The notes under the pieces are model-generated. The model had not been told where the DNA came from, searched no databases, and saw only the letters and a program-made list of their open reading frames with translations. DNA of 33,225 nucleotides from positions 1 through 33,225 of the forward strand of contig JBGFRR010000041.1 of the NCBI GenBank assembly GCA_041695045.1. The letters run 5' to 3'. This DNA comes from JBGFRR01 sp041695045. Lineage in GTDB: Bacteria > Bacteroidota > Ignavibacteria > UBA10030. Below, in pieces: positions 26,769 through 33,225 of this stretch; positions within the stretch are counted from its first letter, which is position 1; each line of letters begins with the position of its first letter. The position numbers and the translations under genes are program-made.

Positions 26769-27360
26769 GGCAATCACACCTATGCGCTCCAGTTTCGTCG
26801 CCGTCGTTACTCCACCTCGATGGGTGGACGACGTTTCCCTGTCGCACTGTATATCCTTGTCAGCCCCTTCGAGGGTCTCTTGCCTCTGAGACGCATCCTG
26901 CTTTCGTCCCGCCTTGGCGGGATTCCCTCTACTATGGACTGATCCGACTCCCGACTTACCGTCAGCGCTCTCTCCACTGTGTTCAGCGTTGAAAGCTCTC
27001 AATCCCACTTCGGGGACAGTAAGCGGGTCTCCCAAGTTCCCACTCTTTCCCTTTGGCATCATACCGTCACCTCAGACCCCGAGAGAACTGCTCCTGTCTC
27101 ACCAAAGCGATACGAGTCCCGCAGGGCGGGACGGCTTTCCCCATCCATGAACTGGGTCAGCTTCTCTGACGATGGTTATTTCAGGGCTCAATGTGTTCAC
27201 TCTCGTTACGGTCTGATGTCTCCCTTCTTCTGGCTTCACGAGATTCGTTACCTCCTCCCGTGCCCGCCTGCGGCGGGGTGGCGGGCTGATCCGCCAGAGG
27301 CGGAGTCTTTACCTGCATCGGACTTGCACCGATAAGAAAGTGTGAGCTTACTTGGTGCAC
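26769..27360 (-). mobile_element. 5' fragment of a group II intron
   Basis: Read on the - strand from 27360, this begins GTGCACCAAG (compare the group II 5' end GUGYG) and continues with stretches typical of one bacterial intron class: GGTGCAAGTCCGATGCAGG, AAAGCCGTCCC, CTCGTATCGCTTTGGTGAGA, AGTTCTCTCGGGGTCTGAG, AAGAGACCCTCGAAGGGGCT, ATATACAGTGCGACAGGGAA and GGAGCGCATAGGTGTGATTG, the last being where the intron reverse-transcriptase frame normally begins (LERIGVIA). Several GC palindromes are its stems. By comparison this covers roughly domains I-III and the first codons of the domain IV protein. Everything after, including the reverse transcriptase and domains V-VI, is missing and replaced by the lipoprotein B gene. 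It cannot splice by itself. Recognition is from memory of such introns, without structure calculation. Confidence 0.75.
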
Positions 27361-27378
27361 TCATGACCACCTCCTGAA

Positions 27379-28617
27379 TTAGCGGAAGATTCTGAGTTGT
27401 GCTTCACTTGAGAATTCGAAATCGGAGCAGAGCAACGTAACCTTCGCGAACGTCCAATAAGATCCTTTGCTGATGGAAGATTTTGAAACCACGTGAGAGA
27501 ACACCTTCGTTTGACCGGGCTCGAGCGCTACTTGTGTAGCTTGCGAGTCGCGTTCCAGCGGGCCTTCATAGATGAGCTGACCCGGCTCAGGTCGATCGAG
27601 GTCGTAGAGTCGAACAAAGATTCTCTGGCTGTTGGGGAAATGCAGGACGATACGCGACGAGGTCCAATTGAAGATCGATAGCATGAAGCTGTATGAGTGC
27701 GAGCTGAGATCCTCCCCACTCCAGTCCGGAATGATGTCGCCACCGATGGGAATTGCCCGGTCTACCACATCAAACGAGAATACGTGCGACGGGAGGTCTC
27801 CCGCCAGCATGCGCAGGACAATACGATATGAACCCACGGCTAACTTCGAGGCTGCTCCTGTAGGAGTGGTAACGGTCTGGTCCCATCGGTACAGAAGCTC
27901 TTTTGTTTCGCCGGGTTGCAGGATGATTTGCGACGGTGGGGTTGAATCCGGCGCGCGTAGGTTTGGGAAGAAATAATGGAACGATGGGATATTCGGCTTG
28001 TAGACCCAGAACGAGAATTGTTGTTGATTCTTGAAATAGAGTCCGCGCTCTTTGTTCGTGTGATTGAAGACGCGATACGTCAACGTAATCGGTTCACCGA
28101 GCCCATAGACTTCGGCATCGATTGAAAAGTTGGCCGTCAAACCGATCCAGGGCGCTTGAGTATCGTACATGTTTTTCGCAAGGGCTGCAAGCAGCGTGAC
28201 GATTCCGTGGATTTTCTTTGCTGAGGGGTCAGAGTCTTTGAGCTGGGCCATGGCACAACCGCTGATGACCACGCGCTTGGAGTAATCCTCTCCGACACGC
28301 TCGATGGTATAGATGAAATCGTCCCTGCACACGTCCGGGAATTCCTCCCGCAGTTCTTTGAATCCGCGAAACGCTTCGAGAAGCATTCCTTGTTCTTGCT
28401 CACTCAGTTGTCGTTCCAGGACGGGGTAGGTCGATTCCAGCCTTGTGAAGCCGGTGGGTGAGATCGAGAGTTTAGTATGGAGCCCGCCTTCAAACCCGCC
28501 TGCGACCGTATAGAGTATGGAGGCAGGTGCGTCAACTGCTTGCGGTTCCAGAATGTCGCAGGAAGCGGATAAGAGCGCGCTCAGAACAAGTATGATTGTG
28601 ACCGTGGTGTCTTTCAT
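27379..28617 (-). CDS. lipoprotein with emfourin-like and BsuPI-like (protease inhibitor) domains
   Basis: A 412-aa lipoprotein: signal with lipobox LLSASC (C20) followed by DILEP. Residues about 33-145 resemble emfourin, the M4-protease inhibitor fold (LYTVAGGFEGGLHTKLSIS, then an LSEQEQGML helix, DDFIYTIERVG, a -VVISG- strand, and a final helix). Residues about 160-265 look like a BsuPI proteinase-inhibitor domain (GLGEPITLTYRVFNHTN, LYFKNQQQFSFWVY, LQPGETKELLYRWDQ, LAVGSYRIVLRM). A second, weaker BsuPI-like or Ig-like repeat fills the C-terminus (LEPGQTKVFSHVV). The paralogue at 29145-30392 shares the first two regions. Both domain calls are by eye. If right, this is a surface or periplasmic inhibitor of proteases. 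Its stop is followed by a ribosome site and ATG that abut the group II intron end. Confidence 0.65.
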   Translation of the reverse strand: MKDTTVTIILVLSALLSASCDILEPQAVDAPASILYTVAGGFEGGLHTKLSISPTGFTRLESTYPVLERQLSEQEQGMLLEAFRGFKELREEFPDVCRDDFIYTIERVGEDYSKRVVISGCAMAQLKDSDPSAKKIHGIVTLLAALAKNMYDTQAPWIGLTANFSIDAEVYGLGEPITLTYRVFNHTNKERGLYFKNQQQFSFWVYKPNIPSFHYFFPNLRAPDSTPPSQIILQPGETKELLYRWDQTVTTPTGAASKLAVGSYRIVLRMLAGDLPSHVFSFDVVDRAIPIGGDIIPDWSGEDLSSHSYSFMLSIFNWTSSRIVLHFPNSQRIFVRLYDLDRPEPGQLIYEGPLERDSQATQVALEPGQTKVFSHVVSKSSISKGSYWTFAKVTLLCSDFEFSSEAQLRIFR

Positions 28618-28662
28618 CTCACATACCTTAGTGCTCTACCTCATAAATTCGGCGACGTATTT

Positions 28663-29155
28663 TTATGCTGCACATACCAGTGAATTGGATTGCGATGAGA
28701 GCTTTTTCATCAGTTTCGATAAATCATCTTTTGTGAATTTCCATTCGAATGGTTTTGCGGTTCGTTCATAGCGTTTTCGGAATTCAGTAATTGTTTGAGC
28801 CAAATCATCCAGAGAATTGAAGTCATTGGGAGTCAGAACTTTGCGCTGCAAAATTGAGAAATAGATTTCGATTTGATTCAGCCAACTGGCAAGTGTACCA
28901 AAACAAGGTTAGGCCATTGGGCTTTCAGTCTCTGTGTGGCAGCTTCTCCCCGATGGGAAGAGCCATTATCAACGATCCAAAAACTCGCCTCGCCGAGGCA
29001 TAAGGCTCTTGCGTCATGACCTCGCGAACAAGGCCATCAAAAGCTGTGATGCCGGTTTTGGCTTCACATCGTCCAAAAATTTTGGCGCGCCGAACGTCCC
29101 AAGCCGCTAGATAATTCAAGGCTCCTAAACGCTCATACTCATGTTCAAAACACCC
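28663..29155 (-). pseudogene. IS630-family transposase remnant (C-terminal part, two frameshifts)
   Basis: Three consecutive pieces on the - strand reconstruct the C-terminal half of an IS630/DDE_3 transposase: FEHEYERLGALNYLAAWD through REVMTQEPYASARR (29155 to about 28987), FWIVDNGSSHRGEAATQRL with LVLVHLP (about 28986 to 28887), and WLNQIEIYFSILQRKV to KWKFTKDD-type ending (about 28884 to 28663). The second Asp (WIVDNGSSH) and the Glu (NQIEIYFS) of the DDE triad are present; the first Asp region is gone. One base appears lost near 28987 and about seven near 28885. It is inactive. The truncated edge meets the last codons of the lipoprotein gene at 29145, whose stop codon may come from transposon sequence. 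No terminal inverted repeats were identified. Confidence 0.9.
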
Positions 29156-30392
29156 AGAACTCCCTCGTCGCCCGGAAATCCGGCTGTTGGCCAATCAGCC
29201 ACATCTCGAGCCGATACCGTCCCCGTCGCAAGAAATTCCCTTCGGAGTCCCTGCCGTTCCACGGCTCGGAGAACAGATAGTCGCTGAGGGGCGGAATAGC
29301 GATCCGGTGTGTTTTCGGCGCACCCGAACTGTCGGCACGAACCACTGCTCCAGTTTCGAGCGAAGTGATCTTGTATCCGACAGGCCTATCAAGAGAGAAT
29401 GTAAAACTGAATTCTCGTGAGACGCGGTTGTTCAGCTCGTAGATCAGCTCCCGCGGCCTGACGAGGCTCTTGATCGCTCTGGCCTGAAGCGGCTCACCTC
29501 CAACCTCTGTAATGGCGATGTCCGTCGAGCGGTAGGGAGAATTCCCATCAAGCAGGTATTGGACGATCGTATAGATTCCGCTTTTGACCTTTTTGTCCCC
29601 ATACTCATATTCATCGTGGATGATTTGCTGAAGCCAATGTGATTTCTTCACTCCTTCAGAGCTCGTAGGTATGACCCAGGAAGAGCCTGCTGGTTGAAAG
29701 ATCATAGGAGAAAAGGCTATCAAGCGTCCTTTGTAATACACCTTGTACCCCAACTGTTGCTGGTTTGCAAAAGCAAGGGTGATATCCTGAGCCGTCTTGT
29801 TTATTACCCGGTATACAAGAACGATCTGCTCATCGAGGTTGACGACGGTTCTTTCAGGACGAAGGTCGAATTCCAACTTTTCTGCAAACCGTACTTCGCC
29901 CACCAACGAAGTCCGCAGATCACTCAGCGCTCTCACGATAGGACGAAGAACCCAATACCGTAGGGAATCCAGGGTCTGGTGATCGTAAACTGAATTATCG
30001 CAGACCACAGTTTTCTTGATGCCGCTCTCGTACGTCAGAATAATACTGTAGCGCGAGTAGTTTTTGTAGCGATCATCGAGGTATGATGCTCTGAGCCTGT
30101 GGAAATGTCGAAAGAGGCCTTTGATGTATTCTAATTCCCCCGCACTGAGCCTGCGCGACGAAGCAGGCATCTCCTCTCCTTCTAGCCTGCGAAAGGCGGC
30201 GTTGCCATCCGAGAACAAAAGAACCTCGTCCTTCCAGGTCCAATATCCCGGATTGACGATGTCAAAGACAACCTTCACCTCAGCCAGGTTGCCGGGGTTG
30301 AGCTCTCCCTCGTCTAACTCAACAACCCTGTCGCACGAAGCGAACAGAAGCAGAACAAAAGCAGCACTTGTATATCGCCACTCTCTTTTCAT
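29145..30392 (-). CDS. lipoprotein with emfourin-like, BsuPI-like and FlgD-Ig-like domains
   Basis: A 415-aa lipoprotein: signal with LLLFASC (C20), then DRVVELDEGE, an acidic leader. Residues about 33-140 match the first domain of the 27379-28617 paralogue (LLFSDGNAAFRRL, LSAGELEYIKGLF, YSIILTYESG). Residues about 150-275 resemble BsuPI (VNLDEQIVLVYRVINKTA, LAFANQQQLGYKVYY, KSGIYTIVQYLLDG). The C-terminal 110 residues look like a FlgD-type Ig domain (REFSFTFSLDRPVGYKI, EPWNGRDSEGNFLRRGRY, ATREFWVF). Its start overlaps the stop of the upstream T9SS propeller gene (ATGA), so translation is coupled. The stop at 29145-29147 lies at the junction with an IS630 remnant, so the original C-terminus may have been slightly longer. 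Inhibitor function is inference. Confidence 0.65.
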   Translation of the reverse strand: MKREWRYTSAAFVLLLFASCDRVVELDEGELNPGNLAEVKVVFDIVNPGYWTWKDEVLLFSDGNAAFRRLEGEEMPASSRRLSAGELEYIKGLFRHFHRLRASYLDDRYKNYSRYSIILTYESGIKKTVVCDNSVYDHQTLDSLRYWVLRPIVRALSDLRTSLVGEVRFAEKLEFDLRPERTVVNLDEQIVLVYRVINKTAQDITLAFANQQQLGYKVYYKGRLIAFSPMIFQPAGSSWVIPTSSEGVKKSHWLQQIIHDEYEYGDKKVKSGIYTIVQYLLDGNSPYRSTDIAITEVGGEPLQARAIKSLVRPRELIYELNNRVSREFSFTFSLDRPVGYKITSLETGAVVRADSSGAPKTHRIAIPPLSDYLFSEPWNGRDSEGNFLRRGRYRLEMWLIGQQPDFRATREFWVF

Positions 30393-31615
30393 CTCACGAA
30401 GACCATTCTTTTCGTCCTAACAAAACTCCCGGCCTCAAGTCGGTAAAAGTACACTCCGCTCGGCAGTCCTTCCGCATTCCACTGCACCCGATGATGGCCT
30501 GCTTCCACCTCGCCATCGACCAGCGTTGCCACCTCTCTTCCCAGAACATCATACACCTTCAGACTGACGTGACTGACCTCTGACGCCTGATATCTGATCT
30601 CTGTTGAAGGGTTGAACGGGTTTGGGTAGTTTTGATAGAGGTGGAAGTGTTGTGGAACTTGTCCTATATCTTCAACTGACGTAACCTCAGAAAGTGATCG
30701 ACGCCAGGAGCCGTTGTTTGTTGCTGCTAAAAGGTCGGTTTCGGTAGCGCCAAGTGCATACACTGATAACCCAGCAATATTTGGATCGTTAACTTGTTGC
30801 CAGCTTTGGCCAAGGTTTTCAGATTTGTAAACTCCTCCTGCAACGCCTACAAAGAGTGTTCTCCTGACTGCGACCAAGGCGTAGACCTTTGACCCTGAAG
30901 GCAGTCCGTTGTTGCGGGGGAGCCACGTCGTACCTGAACCGCTGTAGAGATGCACTCCTGAACTCGTTCCCGCGAACACATTGGTGTCAATGGCTGCTAA
31001 CAAATTATCCCACATGCCCGTCAATCCAACAGGCTTCCACGACGGATTGTCGGCAGGCGACAAGTACACTCCCTGTTGAAAATCGAGCGCTGCAAAGAGT
31101 CTTGACCCATCGAATGCAAGACCCTGAATATGCGACAACGGGGGAGAAGGAAGCCCTGAACTCCAATCCATCCACGAGTTGCCATGATCGGTTGAACGCC
31201 AAACACGAAATGAAGCTGCGAAGATCGTTGTGTCATGGGAAACCAGCGAACCTATAGCCCAACCTCCAGACCTTGGTCCGTTCGTTTGAGACCAGGAGTC
31301 ACCCCGGTTACTCGTCCGATACAGTCCCCACCCATTTGTTCCTGCAAAGACGAACGATCTGTTGCCGGCAAGTGCCAAGATGGTATCGGCCGGGCGAGAG
31401 GATAGCGGAATCTTTGACCATGTCGTCCCGCGGTCTGTGGAGCGATAGAGTGCACTCCAATGACCGCCTGCATAGATTGTGTTGTCATGGATCAGCCATG
31501 TTTTAATGAATTTGTTTTCCAGTCCATTGATTCTGATCCACTGCGCATCGACTGGAATCCACGGGCAGAAAAGGACAAAAAAGATTAAGGCGGTGATAAG
31601 CTGTCGGTAGTTCAT
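30389..31615 (-). CDS. T9SS-secreted beta-propeller protein
   Basis: A 408-aa secreted protein. ATG 31615, after CGGAGGACGTACA, opens a good signal peptide (LITALIFFVLFCPWIPVDAQ). Residues about 30-310 form propeller blades with the BNR/YCF48 pattern (YRSTDRGTTWSKI, YRTSNRGDSWSQT, WRSTDHGNSWMDW, YKSENLGQSWQQV) and aromatic strands between them. The last ~80 residues are a type A T9SS sorting domain (NYPNPFNPST, LKVYDVLGREVATL, SGVYFYRLEAG) that directs export across the outer membrane and is then removed. It resembles the propeller lipoproteins at 24401 and 25674 in repeat type but is not close in sequence. It is translationally coupled to the next gene through an ATGA overlap. Binding partner unknown. 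Confidence 0.93.
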   Translation of the reverse strand: MNYRQLITALIFFVLFCPWIPVDAQWIRINGLENKFIKTWLIHDNTIYAGGHWSALYRSTDRGTTWSKIPLSSRPADTILALAGNRSFVFAGTNGWGLYRTSNRGDSWSQTNGPRSGGWAIGSLVSHDTTIFAASFRVWRSTDHGNSWMDWSSGLPSPPLSHIQGLAFDGSRLFAALDFQQGVYLSPADNPSWKPVGLTGMWDNLLAAIDTNVFAGTSSGVHLYSGSGTTWLPRNNGLPSGSKVYALVAVRRTLFVGVAGGVYKSENLGQSWQQVNDPNIAGLSVYALGATETDLLAATNNGSWRRSLSEVTSVEDIGQVPQHFHLYQNYPNPFNPSTEIRYQASEVSHVSLKVYDVLGREVATLVDGEVEAGHHRVQWNAEGLPSGVYFYRLEAGSFVRTKRMVFVR

Positions 31616-31648
31616 TGTACGTCCTCCGAACAAGTTCTGTTCAAAGTC

Positions 31649-31714
31649 TCACATCGGTATCACAAAAATCCCGTTCAAGGCTATCCGCACCAACGGATCG
31701 AGATCTTCCGTGTC
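31649..31714 (-). pseudogene. 3'-end remnant of a duplicated zinc-ribbon/barrel gene
   Basis: Directly after the stop of the small lipoprotein, the - strand encodes DPLVRIALNGIFVIPM and a TGA, nearly identical to the end of the barrel gene at 32260 (QMRVALNGIFVIPM, TGA). Only about 65 bases remain, with no start. It is best read as the tail of a second copy of that gene, left by duplication and deletion. Confidence 0.6.
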
Positions 31715-32242
31715 TTATGGAAGAGTAATTTGTATGAGGAAATCTGGGTGGCAATATCTCACGATGCCACTCTCATAAATCTTATTAGCAACTCCGAAGA
31801 CGTCGCCTTCCTGACCAATAACTTTAAGCATCACTGTTCCGTAATGGGTTGTGTCGTACGTAGCGAGACCACGAAAGAGATTATCGAATTCAGTTTGTTG
31901 AATGCCTTCCTTTAAAGAGAAGGAAATGCGATTTGTTGGAAAGAGAATTCCACCGTCCGAGTTCCTATATCCAAAGGAATACCATTCGGCGCGGGAGAGA
32001 TCAACACCATGCTCGGCCAAGACTGTTCTGAGGGGTTCGTATCTCTTATTTCGGAACTGAAACCTTCTATAACGCTCCGATGCATCGGTATAGACGACGA
32101 TAGCGAAAGACCGATCCTTCGTCAAGAAGATTTGTTTTTCGTTTGACCAGTAATACTGGGTTTCTGGAAGAGGTTCTATTCCAAGATCACTACAGCCGAA
32201 CCCCACGGCAATTATGATAAGTGGGATGAACGATCGAAGCAT
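31715..32242 (-). CDS. small lipoprotein resembling a stand-alone subtilase (S8) prodomain
   Basis: A 175-aa lipoprotein. ATG 32242 gives a clean signal with lipobox VGFGC (C17) followed by SDLGIEPLPE; an upstream in-frame GTG at 32263 does not. The mature part begins YYWSNEKQIFLTKDRSFAI and ends VANKIYESGIVRYCHPDFLI. That opening and the closing ANK-YESG-x-x-x-Y-x-x-PDF pattern are the hallmarks of the N-terminal prodomain of Bacteroidota secreted S8 proteases, in which the catalytic domain would follow at once. Here the gene stops instead. Free prodomains act as chaperones and tight inhibitors of their protease, so this could be a lipid-anchored inhibitor. Assignment is by eye. Alternatively it is a decayed protease, but the intact lipoprotein signal and neat stop argue against that. 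Confidence 0.7.
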   Translation of the reverse strand: MLRSFIPLIIIAVGFGCSDLGIEPLPETQYYWSNEKQIFLTKDRSFAIVVYTDASERYRRFQFRNKRYEPLRTVLAEHGVDLSRAEWYSFGYRNSDGGILFPTNRISFSLKEGIQQTEFDNLFRGLATYDTTHYGTVMLKVIGQEGDVFGVANKIYESGIVRYCHPDFLIQITLP

Positions 32243-32259
32243 GTGACTACTCCAGTATC

Positions 32260-33225
32260 TCACATCGGTATTACAAAGATCCCGTTCAGTGCGACCCGCA
32301 TCTGTGTATCGGCGAGGCCTATGAAGTTGCTCTGGTAACGGATGCCGCTATCGAGCGTGAAAGCCCGACTTAACGCGAACCGAATGCCCGCCGCGCCAAC
32401 GTACATGTGCTTCAAGACCAACTCCCGGTTCGCGACGTTTACGTCGAAGAACGGGATCGTCTGCGCCTCGACGATGACTTTCGTCCGGGGGTTCAGTGTA
32501 TAGGCGATGCCGGCCGAGTATTGGAACTGGCTGTGCCTGCGCACGTCGGAGTCGAACCGCTAGGGCGAGTTGGCCCACTGCACGTACACGTTTTTGCGCC
32601 GTATGTCGGAAAAGCCGATGCTGACACTGCCAGCCAAGGGCGGAGAAAGGGAATGCGTCAATGATACGGTCGCGGTGGTGAGCCGCATGCGATAATCTAA
32701 CCAGCGGAGTCCTGCGTTGTACAATCCTTCGGCAGATGTTTGCAAGACTCGCCCGTCGAATTGCGCCTCGTCCCAATCGTTCGAGCTACGCAGGGAAATC
32801 GCTGCCGCGGGCCATTGCTTATTACCGCCGTAGACTTGCACTTTGAATGCCCAGGTGCTCATCCTCGTCGTTCCGGCGATGATGTTGCCCACCATGCCGC
32901 CGGTGTTCAGCTCAAGCTCGGCAACATTCCCGATGCCGATACTGGCAGTGCCAAGAAACGATTGCGGCTCCTGCTGGCCGAAGGAATTCCCCAACGTCAT
33001 GCCGATGGCCAACTCCGGGATCACCGTGGCGCTTGGCACGGAGAAAAGCCGACTCGGTTCGCGGAAGGTGAATGGCTGTTTGTCCACAAGCTCCACCGTC
33101 TCATCACTCAACTCTTTGCCGCAGGACGTGCAGAAGTTGTTTTCCGGGTTGTTCGGCTGTTTGCAGGAGGAGCAGAGGAATTCACTCTTCTCCTGTGCAA
33201 TACTGACAGTGGGAGGGATAAGTAG
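32260..33225 (-). pseudogene. exported zinc-ribbon plus beta-barrel-like protein, interrupted by in-frame TAG
   Basis: The frame enters from the right edge as LLIPPTVSIAQ, the likely end of a signal peptide, followed by a short treble-clef-like segment FLCSSCKQPNNPENNFCTSCG: two CxxC pairs, a classic zinc ribbon, at about 33140-33190. After a linker (about 33060-33130) come beta strands (FSVPSATVIPELAIGMTLG, LELNTGG, TTATVSLTHSLSPPL, GSVSIGFSDIR) suggesting a small outer-membrane barrel. At 32560-32562 an in-frame TAG follows VQWANSP; the same frame continues RFDSDVRRHSQFQYSAGIA to NGIFVIPM and TGA at 32260. The protein-like continuation indicates a recent nonsense mutation, sequencing error, or readthrough. 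A zinc ribbon behind a signal peptide is unusual. The true start lies beyond the window. Confidence 0.65.

Noticed and set aside
26769..27062. The 98-residue N-terminal extension of propeller lipoprotein B as real protein
   Set aside because: It is read from intron RNA-structure sequence, which is open by chance, and would bury the lipoprotein signal in the interior of the protein.
26900..27305. GC-rich palindromes (for example near 26907, 27118 and 27264) as further copies of the dispersed hairpin family
   Set aside because: They fall within the group II intron fragment at positions expected for its domain I stems, so they are intron structure rather than independent repeats.

Overview
The window looks like a chromosomal segment of a Gram-negative bacterium of the Bacteroidota/Chlorobiota side of the FCB group, most like an Ignavibacteria-type lineage. 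Pointers are two proteins with type IX secretion (T9SS) tails carrying NYPNPFNPST, promoter-like TTG-N19-TAnnTTT elements, an adenosylcobalamin-dependent ribonucleotide reductase with a C-terminal zinc ribbon, and many acidic-leader lipoproteins. The lineage call is inference from protein style, not from a marker tree.

Region 1 (1-17.2 kb) is GC-rich and mostly housekeeping: a frameshifted M23 peptidase entering from the left edge, valyl-tRNA synthetase (valS), an MNT-type nucleotidyltransferase whose HEPN partner is reduced to a stub, a leftward set (redoxin, YjbQ, membrane TPR protein), an M1 aminopeptidase, an STM3941-like membrane protein, a rightward operon of deoC and two SPOR-domain lipoproteins, a long-chain acyl-CoA ligase, and nrdJ behind a long leader with a sigma70-like promoter and an intrinsic terminator upstream of the start codon. 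valS and nrdJ each carry a short hairpin-forming in-frame insertion.

Region 2 (17.3-33.2 kb) is less GC-rich, entirely leftward, and devoted to exported proteins: a small beta-rich protein, a serpin lipoprotein, a 609-aa beta-barrel-like protein, a T9SS-secreted subtilisin-like protease with beta-helix and TPR-like regions, two beta-propeller lipoproteins sharing a 611-bp block with only 3 differences, two lipoproteins combining an emfourin-like and a BsuPI-like domain, a T9SS-secreted propeller protein, a small lipoprotein resembling a stand-alone subtilase prodomain, and an exported zinc-ribbon/beta-barrel protein interrupted by an in-frame TAG. It also holds the 5' part of a group II intron fused to a lipoprotein gene, an IS630-type transposase remnant, and the 3' end of a duplicated barrel gene.

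The most interesting reading is that region 2 is a cell-surface protease/protease-inhibitor island: one secreted serine protease together with up to four lipid-anchored proteins of inhibitor type from at least three unrelated folds (serpin, emfourin/BsuPI, subtilase prodomain). Serpin and protease assignments are strong; emfourin, BsuPI and prodomain assignments were made by eye and need profile searches.
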